64,000 nt of DNA from Saccharopolyspora soli. Its GTDB lineage: Bacteria > Actinomycetota > Actinomycetes > Mycobacteriales > Pseudonocardiaceae. Position 1 is the first letter of the stretch; every line of letters starts with the position of its first letter. The translations under genes were made by a program, and so were the position numbers. Shown here piece by piece: positions 1-7,529 of the stretch. The notes under the pieces are model-generated. The model saw nothing but the letters and a program-made list of their open reading frames with translations, was not told the origin of the DNA and did not search any database. The stretch covers positions 177,459 through 241,458 of the forward strand of contig NZ_JALBWV010000003.1 in assembly GCF_022678645.1 (NCBI RefSeq). The letters are read 5' to 3'.

Positions 1-38
1 CCGCCATCGCCGCGCGAGGCGCAGTCGTGGCAACCTGA
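1..38 (+). CDS. 3' tail of a gene entering from the left edge (partial)
   Basis: An open frame runs in from the window edge, reads AIAARGAVVAT and stops with TGA at 36-38. The codons are GC-rich at third positions, as in the neighbours. It ends 27 bases before the next start codon, so the two genes may be co-transcribed. Too little is present to name the product. Confidence 0.3.
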   Translation, partial: AIAARGAVVAT

Positions 39-65
39 TCACACCGAAGGGGAACGGAGGCGGCC

Positions 66-539
66 ATGATCGTGATCGGCGGGCTGCTGCTGGTGGCCGG
101 GGTGATCGTGGCGGTCGTGACCGGCGGTGACGTCGCGGGCGGCTGGCTGCTACCGGTCGGACTGATCGCCGCCGGGCTCGGCATGCTCGTCGCTGGTGTC
201 GTCGCGGCGGCGCGCCGCCGCGTCCCGCTGCGGGCGGCGATCCGCGCGCACCGGACGGCGCCGGTGGGCAGTCCGGTGCGGAGAGCGCGCGCGGTCCCGG
301 CGATGATCGTCGCCACCGCGAGGGGGCGCAATCCCGCGTTGCCGCGCTACCAACTCCTGCTCTGGGTGGTAGCGGTGGTCTACCTGATCTCGCCGATCGA
401 TTTCATCCCGGAGTTCCTGCCGCTGCTGGGCATCGGCGACGACATCGGCGTCGGAACCTGGCTGCTGACCAGCCTGTACGCCGAAGCGGGCAACTACCTG
501 GCGGTCCGGGACTCCCCGCGCGAGGCGGACGCGGAGTAA
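66..539 (+). CDS. DUF1232 (YkvA-like) small membrane protein
   Basis: 157 aa. Two hydrophobic segments at the N-terminus (about residues 2-20 and 26-48) precede a short basic stretch. The C-terminal half carries the DUF1232 signature, a hydrophobic helix followed by YLISPIDFIPEFLPLLGIGDD (split here: YLISPIDFIP, then EFLPLLG, then a DD pair) at about residues 106-128. DUF1232 proteins are small inner-membrane proteins without a settled biochemical role. The start is supported by the purine-rich GGGGAACGGAGG just upstream. The gene stands tail to tail with the doxX gene, only 4 bases apart. Confidence 0.85.
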   Translation: MIVIGGLLLVAGVIVAVVTGGDVAGGWLLPVGLIAAGLGMLVAGVVAAARRRVPLRAAIRAHRTAPVGSPVRRARAVPAMIVATARGRNPALPRYQLLLWVVAVVYLISPIDFIPEFLPLLGIGDDIGVGTWLLTSLYAEAGNYLAVRDSPREADAE

Positions 540-543
540 ACCG

Positions 544-975
544 TCACGCAGCGGCGGCGGTGGGTTCGACCGCGGTCCGGCGGCGGCCGAAGAGAGCGTG
601 ATCGATCGACCAGTTGCCGCCGTTGAAACCCAGCGCCAAGGCGGCGACGCCGATGGCCAGCGGCAGTTCGAAACCCATCGGGGAGAACAACCCGAAGGGC
701 AGGTGCACCAGGAACACCGCGCCCGCCATTTCCGCTGCTACCAAGATGCCGACCAGTGGCAGCAGCAGCCCGATGATCAACATGGCGCCGCCGACGAGCT
801 CTACGAGGGCGGCGTACCAGGCGGCGACCTGCGGTAGCGGGATGCCCATGCCGGTGAAGCTCTGCGTGACCGCGCCCAGGCCGAAGTCGACGATCTTCTG
901 CCAGCCGTGGGCGAACAGGATGACTCCGATGCCGAGTCGGCCGATGAATGCGAAGAAATCGCGAACGACGTTCAT
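544..975 (-). CDS. DoxX family membrane protein
   Basis: 143 aa. Starts MNVVRDFFAFIGRLGIGVIL and has four predicted membrane helices, with the HGWQK motif after the first helix and a GGAMLIIG-type third helix typical of DoxX/DoxD-like proteins. The family is linked to redox or thiosulfate-related membrane functions in some organisms, but most actinobacterial members are uncharacterised. The ATG at 973-975 is preferred over longer upstream readings because a GGGGG ribosome-binding site lies 5 bases before it and the longer N-terminus has no family match. It is transcribed divergently from the Nramp-like gene. Confidence 0.85.
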   Translation of the reverse strand: MNVVRDFFAFIGRLGIGVILFAHGWQKIVDFGLGAVTQSFTGMGIPLPQVAAWYAALVELVGGAMLIIGLLLPLVGILVAAEMAGAVFLVHLPFGLFSPMGFELPLAIGVAALALGFNGGNWSIDHALFGRRRTAVEPTAAAA

Positions 976-1107
976 GGTTTCCCCCCGTGCCGTGCGCCGA
1001 CCAGCCGGAAGGGCGAAGTCGGTACCACCAGTGTGGTGGGCGACCGAGCGGTAGTCATCTCGATGCTCCGCGACGGCGAGCAACAGGGTTTCTGCAGATC
1101 CGAGTAT

Positions 1108-1132
1108 TGGTATACCAGGATATGATACACCA
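1108..1132. promoter_or_regulatory. Candidate FCD-type GntR operator pair
   Basis: A perfect 10-bp palindrome TGGTATACCA at 1108-1117 is followed by a related half-site TGATACACCA at 1123-1132. The TGG-N4-CCA form resembles operators of FadR/FCD-type GntR regulators. It lies in the divergent gap between the doxX and Nramp-like genes, 66 bases before the latter. No FCD-type GntR gene is present in the window. Confidence 0.45.
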
Positions 1133-1198
1133 GGATCCCCATCGATTCCGCGTTGAGCCAACGCAGTCGAACCAGCAACGCCGCTGATCGGGGGCGCG

Positions 1199-2509
1199 AT
1201 GAGCCAGCAGTTGTCCAGCGACGATTCCCACCGTCGGGCGGAGCCCGACGTGCCCAAGGGATTCTTCTCCTACCTGCGTTCCTTCGGTCCAGGCATCGTG
1301 GTCGCGATGAGCTGGGTCGGCACCGGCGACCTGATCGACAACTCGGTGGCTGGCGGCAACTACGGGTACGCCCTGCTGTGGGTGCTGCCGCTCGCGGTGG
1401 TCCTGCGGTTCGTGTTCGTCAACGCGCTCGGCAAGTACGTGCTGTTCAACGTTCGCGATGACCCGAGCCTCATCCGCGGCCTGGCGCGGCTGCACCCGGC
1501 GATGGGGTGGCTGCTGCTGATCTCCTTCGTGCTCTACACGCACCTGCTCATGTCGTTCAGCCTCAGTGCGGTCGGCGTGGCGATCAACGGCTTGACCGGC
1601 GGTGCGGTGTCGGCGTTCGTCGGGGCGCTGATCGGCGCCGGTTCGGTGTTCCTGGTGACCGCGCGGGGCGTCTACCAGGTGCTGGAGAACGTGCTCAAGG
1701 GCGTGCTGGCGATCAAGGTGGTGACCTTCATCGTGGCCATCGTCCTGGTCGGCGTCAGCTGGCGGGCGATGCTCGGCGGTCTGGCGTTCGACTTCCCGGA
1801 GCAAAGCGGCCCGTTCGACGCCACGCTCGTGGCGGCGAGCCTGGTGCTGGCCACCATCGGGTCGATGGCCAACTTGTTCTACCCGGAGTTCCTGCGCGAG
1901 AAGGGTTGGCTGGCACCGCGTTATCGACGGTTGCAGCAGTACGACCTGCTGTTCGGTTCGATCGTGGTGCTGTTCCTCGGCGGCGTCGTGTGGGTGCTCG
2001 GCGCCGAGGTGCTGCACGGTGCGCAAGGCGTGTCGGAAGCCTCCGACATCGCGGACGCCCTCGCCTCGGCCATCGGTCCGGTGGGCGCGTTCATCTTCTA
2101 CTTTGGATTGCTCGGCGCGGGCTGGACGGTCGTGGCGGGCTCGGTGTTCGCGCTCGGCAAGATGGTCGTCGAATCGCTGCACGTGGTGCGACCGCAGCGG
2201 GAGGGCCGTTATCCGGAACGCGGTAAGGACCCGGTCTACATCGCGGTGGTGATCTGGGGGTTGTCTGCCGTGCTGTGGTCGCTGCCCGGCGGACCGGGAT
2301 TCATCCCGCTCGTGGTGATCGCGCACGTGCTCACCGCGCCGTTCCTGGTGCTGATCGTGATCGGGGTGATCACGCTGCTCAACAGCAGGCATTCGATGGG
2401 GCCGCACCGGAATTCCTGGAAGGAGAACATCGCCCTGGGACTGGTCGCGACGCTGGTCTGCATCGCCGCAGTGCAGGGCTTCGTGCAGGCATTCACGACG
2501 ATGTTCTGA
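1199..2509 (+). CDS. Nramp-superfamily-like transporter lacking canonical metal-binding motifs
   Basis: 436 aa with about 11 hydrophobic segments. The first helix region aligns with the Nramp signature (GPGIVVAMSW...GGNYGYALLWVL), but the DPGN metal-binding tetrapeptide of true Mn/Fe transporters reads GTGD. The sixth helix, which normally carries MPHN, reads GSMANLFYPEF. Nramp-fold relatives with altered motifs carry other cations or substrates, so a manganese role should not be assumed. The start ATG lies in the divergent gap with doxX, downstream of the TGGTATACCA palindrome. The gene is followed by a very strong hairpin at 2569-2619. It may import the substrate or a cation for the operon that begins at 2824 (inference). 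Confidence 0.8.
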   Translation: MSQQLSSDDSHRRAEPDVPKGFFSYLRSFGPGIVVAMSWVGTGDLIDNSVAGGNYGYALLWVLPLAVVLRFVFVNALGKYVLFNVRDDPSLIRGLARLHPAMGWLLLISFVLYTHLLMSFSLSAVGVAINGLTGGAVSAFVGALIGAGSVFLVTARGVYQVLENVLKGVLAIKVVTFIVAIVLVGVSWRAMLGGLAFDFPEQSGPFDATLVAASLVLATIGSMANLFYPEFLREKGWLAPRYRRLQQYDLLFGSIVVLFLGGVVWVLGAEVLHGAQGVSEASDIADALASAIGPVGAFIFYFGLLGAGWTVVAGSVFALGKMVVESLHVVRPQREGRYPERGKDPVYIAVVIWGLSAVLWSLPGGPGFIPLVVIAHVLTAPFLVLIVIGVITLLNSRHSMGPHRNSWKENIALGLVATLVCIAAVQGFVQAFTTMF

Positions 2510-2823
2510 GCGGCCTGTCGCCGTGCTCGTTCCGCGTGGGCGGTACAGGCGATCTCCGATCGCGTGATGGGTGAGGGGCACCCGTGACCAAGTAACTGGG
2601 TCACGGGTGCCCCTCACCCGCACCACTGGGTCGTTCGGGTGTGTGGGCCTGGCTTCCGTGACGTGAAAGCAGTCTCGCTTGCCCGTGGTTCCGCGCGGCA
2701 TCGTGAGAACTGCCGCGGGTGAGCGCGATCACCACGGTTCTGCGGCGCCTGCGAAGTCCTTTCCCGCGTCGCCCGGCCGGTCCGGACGTCGCGAACTGAC
2801 CCGATCACAGGAACGGGGCCCCA
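2510..2823. other. Intergenic region with terminator and operon promoter area
   Basis: 314 bases without a convincing gene. It contains the 2569-2619 hairpin that separates the transporter from the dehydrogenase operon. The roughly 200 bases after it should hold the operon promoter. I see no clear -10/-35 pair or palindromic operator there. Confidence 0.6.
2569..2619. terminator. 21-bp perfect-stem hairpin terminator
   Basis: The arms at 2569-2589 and 2599-2619 are perfect reverse complements (21 bp) around a 9-base loop. There is no T-run on either side, as is common for actinobacterial terminators. It follows the Nramp-like gene by 60 bases. Confidence 0.85.
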
Positions 2824-3933
2824 ATGAGCATGACCACGCGTGCTGCCATCTGCCGGGAGCCCGGTCGCCCGTGGGAGATCACGGACATCGAGCTGGACGA
2901 GCCGAAGGCCAACGAGGTCCGGATCAAGTTCTTCGCGGCCGGGTTGTGCCATTCCGACGACCACATCCAGAAGGGCGACGCGCGCATGCGCTTCCCGGTG
3001 GTCGGCGGCCACGAAGGAGCCGGTGTCGTCGATGCGGTGGGCGAAGGCGTGACGCGGGTCGCGGTCGGCGACCACGTGGTTTGTTCGTTCATCCCGGCCT
3101 GCGGCTCCTGCCGCTACTGCTCGACGGCGCGGCAGAACCTCTGCGATTCCGGCAAGAACGCGTCGACCGGTGAGTTTCCCGACGGTACGTTCCGGTTCCA
3201 CCTCGACGGCGAGGACCTCGGTGGTCTCTGCGTGCTCGGGACGTTCTCGCAGTACGCGGTCGTCTCCGAGTTCTCCGTCATCCCGATGCCCGAGGACATC
3301 CCGTTCGAGATCGCCGCGCTGGTCAGCTGCGGCGTGCCGACGGGTTGGGGTTCCGCGGTGTACGCGGCGGGGGTCCGGCCCGGCCAGACCGTCGTCATCT
3401 ACGGCGCTGGTGGGGTGGGCAGCAATGCGGTGCAGGGCGCGCGGTATGCCGGGGCCAAGAACGTGGTGGTGGTCGATCCCGTGGAGTTCAAGCGGGAGAT
3501 GGCGAAGGTCTTCGGTGCGACGCACGCGTTCGCCGATGCCCAGTCGGCGCACGAGTTCGTCGTGGAGACCACCTGGGGCGAGCTCGCCGACCACGCGATC
3601 ATCACCGTCGGCGTGCTGCACGACGAGGTCATCGACCACGCCATCAAAGTGGTCGGCAAGAGCGGCCAGGTCACCATCACGGCAGTCGGCAACGGCTCGG
3701 TCGTCGCACCGTCGGGAATGCTCATCGGCTACCAGCGCCGCGTGCAGGGCGCGATCTTCGGCGCCTGCAACCCGCTGTTCGACGTTCCCCGGCTGCTGGG
3801 GCTGTACCGCTCCGGTGATCTCAAGCTCGACGAGCTGATCACCCGCAAGTACCGGCTCGACGAGGTCAACCAGGGCTACCAGGACATGTTGGACGGCAAC
3901 AACGTTCGCGGCATGATCATCCACGAGCACTGA
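2824..3933 (+). CDS. NDMA-dependent (mycofactocin-type) zinc alcohol dehydrogenase, copy 1
   Basis: 369 aa medium-chain dehydrogenase of the Rxyl_3153/NDMA-dependent class, whose members hold NAD tightly and pass electrons to an external carrier (mycofactocin in characterised cases). Catalytic-zinc ligands are Cys42, His63-Glu64 and the Cys of ALVSCGVPTG. The structural zinc is held by Cys93, Cys96, Cys99 and Cys107. The nucleotide-binding loop is GAGGVGSNA. The class-specific stretch TFRFHLDGEDLGG is present. The start ATG is at 2824; 11 bases separate the gene from the aldehyde dehydrogenase, implying alcohol-to-aldehyde-to-acid oxidation. It is a paralog of the gene at 6384, with patches of identical DNA. 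No mycofactocin biosynthesis gene is in the window. Confidence 0.93.
   Translation: MSMTTRAAICREPGRPWEITDIELDEPKANEVRIKFFAAGLCHSDDHIQKGDARMRFPVVGGHEGAGVVDAVGEGVTRVAVGDHVVCSFIPACGSCRYCSTARQNLCDSGKNASTGEFPDGTFRFHLDGEDLGGLCVLGTFSQYAVVSEFSVIPMPEDIPFEIAALVSCGVPTGWGSAVYAAGVRPGQTVVIYGAGGVGSNAVQGARYAGAKNVVVVDPVEFKREMAKVFGATHAFADAQSAHEFVVETTWGELADHAIITVGVLHDEVIDHAIKVVGKSGQVTITAVGNGSVVAPSGMLIGYQRRVQGAIFGACNPLFDVPRLLGLYRSGDLKLDELITRKYRLDEVNQGYQDMLDGNNVRGMIIHEH
3802..3870 (+). repeat. 69-bp exact repeat shared by the two NDMA-dependent dehydrogenase genes (copy A)
   Basis: Positions 3802-3870 are identical to 7371-7439, both encoding the stretch beginning LYRSGDLKLDEL near the C-terminus. Flanking codons differ at wobble positions, so this is a sharply bounded identical patch within more diverged paralogs. 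Confidence 0.9.
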
Positions 3934-3944
3934 GGAGCCAATCC

Positions 3945-5417
3945 ATGACGATCGCCCCTGCCAACCCGCGGGCTGGTTCGCCGCCCGTCGAGAACGCCCA
4001 TCTCATCGGGGGTGAATGGGTTCCGGCGGCCAGTGGCCAGACCATCGAGGTGATCAACCCGGCTACCGGGCAGGTGCTGGCCAACGTACCTCGTGGCACT
4101 GCGGCGGACGTCGACGCCGCGGTGACGGCCGCCCAAGCGGCCTTCCCGGCGTGGCGCGACACCAATGCGACCGCACGCGGCGCGCTGATCGCCGCCTGGG
4201 CGCGGCTGATCGAGCAGCACGAGGCCGAGATCGATCAGCTTGAGTCGCAGGAGGTCGGCCGCCCGCACTGGGGTCCGCCGCCGATGGCCCGGATCCTCAC
4301 GTTCATCGCCGGGCAGGCCGACAAGGTCAGCGGGCTCTCGCTGCCCACGCACAGCCCCGACGTGCTCGGGCTGACGCTGCGCGAGCCCTACGGCGTGGTC
4401 GGCAGCGTGATCCCGTGGAACGCGCCCGGACCGATGTTCGTCAACGACGTCGGTGCCGCGATCGCCGCGGGCAACACCATCGTGATCAAGCCGGCCGAAG
4501 ACGCTCCGCTGACTCCTCTGATGCTGGCCAAGCTCGCGATGGAGGCCGGTATCCCGCCTGGCGTGATCAACGTCGTGACCGGTTACGGCGGGGAGGCGGG
4601 CGCGGCCATCCCGGTCCACAAAGGAATTCGCCGGATGAGCTTCACCGGATCACCGGCCACGGGTTCCGAGGTCATGCAGGCGTGCGGCAAGAACCTGGTA
4701 CCGCTGCACCTGGAACTCGGCGGCAAGTCCCCGCAGGTGGTGTTCCCAGACGCCGACCTCGACGCCGCGATCCCGGCGATGGTCAACAGCATCACGCTCA
4801 ACACCGGGCAGATCTGCGCCGCGGGTTCGCGGGTGGTCGTCGACCGCTCGGTGCACGCCGAGGTGGTGCACCGCCTCGCCGAGGCCATGGGGCGGGTCAG
4901 CGTCGGACCTTGGCACGAGAAGGTGCAGATGGGCCCGCTGATCAACGCCAAGCAGCACGCCAGAGTGCTGGACTACATGCGGGTCGGCGAGGAGGAAGGC
5001 GCCGAACTCGTCCTCGGCGGCGGCGTGCCGGACGGTGCGACCTTCGAGCAGGGCTTCTTCGTCGAACCCACCCTGTTCGACCAGGTCGACCCGAAGATGC
5101 GGATCGCTCAGGAGGAGATCTTCGGCCCCGTGCTGTCGGTGATCCCGGTCGACGGCGAGGAGGAGGCCCTCGCGGTGGCCAACGGAACCGACTACGGCCT
5201 GGTCGCCTCGGTGTGGACCCGCGACGTGGGCGCAGCGGTGCGGATGTCGCGCGGGCTGCAGGCCGGTCAGGTGGCGGTGAACGCGGCGCTGGGATCCGGC
5301 GTGATCGGCGGTCCGTTCGGCGGCTACAAGCGCAGTGGGTTCGGTCGGACGATGGGAGCCGATGCGGTGCTGGAATACACGCAGGTGAAGACGGTGTCGC
5401 TCCGTGGCACGGCGTGA
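3945..5417 (+). CDS. NAD(P)-dependent aldehyde dehydrogenase
   Basis: 490 aa, the usual length for the ALDH superfamily. The catalytic cysteine is Cys291 in NTGQICAAGSR and the general base is Glu257 in LELGGKSP. The oxyanion Asn159 sits in VIPWNAPG, and the cofactor motif FTGSPATGSEV is at 233-243. It would oxidise the aldehyde made by the neighbouring alcohol dehydrogenase. The ATG follows a GAGGAG ribosome-binding site 6 bases upstream. The next gene starts 16 bases after its stop. The real substrate cannot be read from the sequence. Confidence 0.93.
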   Translation: MTIAPANPRAGSPPVENAHLIGGEWVPAASGQTIEVINPATGQVLANVPRGTAADVDAAVTAAQAAFPAWRDTNATARGALIAAWARLIEQHEAEIDQLESQEVGRPHWGPPPMARILTFIAGQADKVSGLSLPTHSPDVLGLTLREPYGVVGSVIPWNAPGPMFVNDVGAAIAAGNTIVIKPAEDAPLTPLMLAKLAMEAGIPPGVINVVTGYGGEAGAAIPVHKGIRRMSFTGSPATGSEVMQACGKNLVPLHLELGGKSPQVVFPDADLDAAIPAMVNSITLNTGQICAAGSRVVVDRSVHAEVVHRLAEAMGRVSVGPWHEKVQMGPLINAKQHARVLDYMRVGEEEGAELVLGGGVPDGATFEQGFFVEPTLFDQVDPKMRIAQEEIFGPVLSVIPVDGEEEALAVANGTDYGLVASVWTRDVGAAVRMSRGLQAGQVAVNAALGSGVIGGPFGGYKRSGFGRTMGADAVLEYTQVKTVSLRGTA

Positions 5418-5433
5418 CCGGGACGGGATCCGG

Positions 5434-6387
5434 ATGCGGGTGCTCATGGAGCCCCGGCACGGATCCCGCTACGACGAGATCCTCGCGCTCGCGTTGGCGA
5501 CCGAGCAGGCGGGCTTCGAAGCGTTCTTCCGCTCCGACCACCTCTTCGGCGTCGACCCCGACGACCTGACCTACCGGCCGACCGACTGCTGGACCACGTT
5601 GGGCGGGTTGGCCCGCGACACCCAGCGAGTGCGGCTGGGTTCGCTGGTCACCGCATCGACCTTCCGTTCGCCGGGCCTGCTCGCGGCCATCGTCGCTTCC
5701 GTCGACGAGATGAGCGGTGGTCGGGTGGAACTGGGCATCGGGACGGGGTGGTACGGCCGCGAGCACGCCGCGTACGGGTTGCCCTTCCCGACGACCGGCG
5801 AGCGGTTCGACCGGTTTGAGGAACAACTGGCGATCATCACCGGGCTCTGGCGCACGACGCCGGGGGAGGAACCGGGTTTTTCCTTCGAAGGCAAGCATTT
5901 CCGGGTGGAGGCCAACCGAACTCCGCCGCAGCCCACGCAGTCCCCGCACCCGCCGATCGTCATCGGCGGCACCGGTCCGAAGCGCACTCCGGCCATCGCG
6001 GCTCGATACGCCGATGAGTTCAACGGCGCACTGGGCGGTGACCTGCGCGAGCGGTACGCGGTGTTCGCCAGGGCTTGCGAGGCGATCGGCCGCGATCCGG
6101 ACGAGGCGCGGCGCTCCGCTGTGCTGCCGGTGGCGTGCGGGTCCGATCCTGGCGAAGTGCGGCGCCGGGCATCGATCATCGGCTCCGAGCGGATGCGCGC
6201 CGAGGCGGCGATCGGCTCCCCGGAGCTGGTCACCGAACAGGTCATCGGACTCGCCGAAGCCGGGGCCGACACCGTCTACCTGCACATCTACGACATCCAC
6301 GACCTCGACCACATCGCGCTGATCGGCGCGGAGGTTCTGCCGCACGTGACCAGTGCGGCTCGGGAGGAAACGGGGGCCACCGCATGA
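5434..6387 (+). CDS. LLM-class (luciferase-like, F420-type) flavin oxidoreductase
   Basis: 317 aa TIM-barrel bacterial luciferase-like monooxygenase or F420-dependent oxidoreductase. Typical elements are an N-terminal FRSDHLF segment, the RVRLGSLVTA strand, GGRVELGIGTGW and PPIVIGGTG. A GTG at 5404 would extend it into the aldehyde dehydrogenase gene. The ATG at 5434 is preferred because it gives the family-like start MRVLMEPRHG and avoids overlap. Its stop overlaps the next ATG (ATGA). In this operon it could oxygenate or dehydrogenate the substrate upstream of the alcohol and aldehyde steps; F420 versus FMN use is not decided by the sequence. Confidence 0.88.
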   Translation: MRVLMEPRHGSRYDEILALALATEQAGFEAFFRSDHLFGVDPDDLTYRPTDCWTTLGGLARDTQRVRLGSLVTASTFRSPGLLAAIVASVDEMSGGRVELGIGTGWYGREHAAYGLPFPTTGERFDRFEEQLAIITGLWRTTPGEEPGFSFEGKHFRVEANRTPPQPTQSPHPPIVIGGTGPKRTPAIAARYADEFNGALGGDLRERYAVFARACEAIGRDPDEARRSAVLPVACGSDPGEVRRRASIIGSERMRAEAAIGSPELVTEQVIGLAEAGADTVYLHIYDIHDLDHIALIGAEVLPHVTSAAREETGATA

Positions 6388-7502
6388 GCACCACGACCCG
6401 TGCCGCCATCGCACGCGGACCGCACCTCGGCTGGGAGCTGGCGGATTTGCAGCTCGACGAGCCGAAGGCGCACGAGGTACGAGTGAAGTTCGCGGCGTCC
6501 GGCCTGTGCCATTCCGACCGCCACATCACCCAGGGCGACGCTCCCGTGCGGTTCCCGATGGTCGGCGGCCACGAGGGAGCCGGAGTGGTGGACGCCGTGG
6601 GGCCGGACGTCCGCCGGGTGAAACTCGGCGACCGGATCGTCTGCTCCTACATCCCGGCCTGCGGCGCCTGCCGCCCCTGTTCGACCGGCCACCAGAACAT
6701 GTGCGTCAAGGGGCTCAACGCGGGCACCGGCATGTTCCTCGACGGCACTTTCCGGTTCCACCTCGACGGCGAGGACCTCGGCGGTTTCTGCTCGCTGGGC
6801 ACGTTCTCGCAGTACGCCGTGGTGTCGGAATGGGCCTGCGTCCCGCTCGCCGAGGACATCCCGTTCGAGGTCGGCGCGCTGGTGGGGTGCGGCGTGCCGA
6901 CGGGCTGGGGTTCCGCGGTGCACGCGGCCGGAGTGCGGGCCGGTGACACGGTGGTGATCTACGGCGCTGGCGGGGTGGGCAGCAATGCCGTGCAGGGCGC
7001 GCGGTTCGCCGGGGCCAAGAACGTGGTCGTCGTCGATCCCGTCGAGTTCAAGCGCGACATGGCGAAGGTCTTCGGCGCGACGCACACCTTCGCCGATGCC
7101 CAGTCGGCGCACGAGTTCGTCGTGGAGACCACTTGGGGCCAGCTCGCCGACCACGCGATCTGCACCCCGGACGTGGTGACCGAGGAGATCGTGAACGCGG
7201 CCGTGCAGGTGGTCGGCAAGGGCGGCAAGGTCGTCATCACCGCCGTGAGCAAACTCGGCGAGAACGCGGTGCGCGTCCACGCCGGGCACATGATCAGCTA
7301 CCAGCGGCAGGTGCGCGGCGCGTTGTTCGGCGACTGCAACCCGCTCTACGACATACCTCGACTGCTGGGACTGTACCGCTCCGGTGATCTCAAGCTCGAC
7401 GAGCTGATCACCCGCAAGTACCGGCTCGACGAGGTCAACGACGCCTACCAAGACCTGGCCGACGGCAAGAACATCCGCGGCGTCGTCGTGCACGAGCACT
7501 GA
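6384..7502 (+). CDS. NDMA-dependent (mycofactocin-type) zinc alcohol dehydrogenase, copy 2
   Basis: 372 aa, paralog of the 2824 gene, with the same catalytic (GLCHSDRH, GGHEGAG, VGCGVPTG) and structural (CGACRPC...C) zinc sites and the TFRFHLDGEDLGG insertion. The start ATG overlaps the previous stop as ATGA, so translation is probably coupled. Retention of two closely related carrier-dependent dehydrogenases in one operon suggests two successive alcohol oxidations or two substrate sizes (inference). DNA patches of 69 bp near the 3' end and about 44 bp in the middle are identical to copy 1, unlike the surrounding sequence. Confidence 0.93.
   Translation: MSTTTRAAIARGPHLGWELADLQLDEPKAHEVRVKFAASGLCHSDRHITQGDAPVRFPMVGGHEGAGVVDAVGPDVRRVKLGDRIVCSYIPACGACRPCSTGHQNMCVKGLNAGTGMFLDGTFRFHLDGEDLGGFCSLGTFSQYAVVSEWACVPLAEDIPFEVGALVGCGVPTGWGSAVHAAGVRAGDTVVIYGAGGVGSNAVQGARFAGAKNVVVVDPVEFKRDMAKVFGATHTFADAQSAHEFVVETTWGQLADHAICTPDVVTEEIVNAAVQVVGKGGKVVITAVSKLGENAVRVHAGHMISYQRQVRGALFGDCNPLYDIPRLLGLYRSGDLKLDELITRKYRLDEVNDAYQDLADGKNIRGVVVHEH
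7371..7439 (+). repeat. 69-bp exact repeat shared by the two NDMA-dependent dehydrogenase genes (copy B)
   Basis: Identical to 3802-3870. See that entry. Confidence 0.9.
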
Positions 7503-7529
7503 GCATCCCTCGCATCCCGGAGGAATCCC

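Noticed and set aside
1055..2701. 548-codon open frame on the minus strand
   Set aside because: Lies antisense to the Nramp-like gene, has an Arg/His-rich composition typical of the complement of GC-rich codons, and matches no family.
2824..7502. A mycofactocin biosynthesis cluster
   Set aside because: The two dehydrogenases belong to the mycofactocin-linked class, but no mftA precursor, radical SAM, glycosyltransferase or peptidase of that pathway is in the window.
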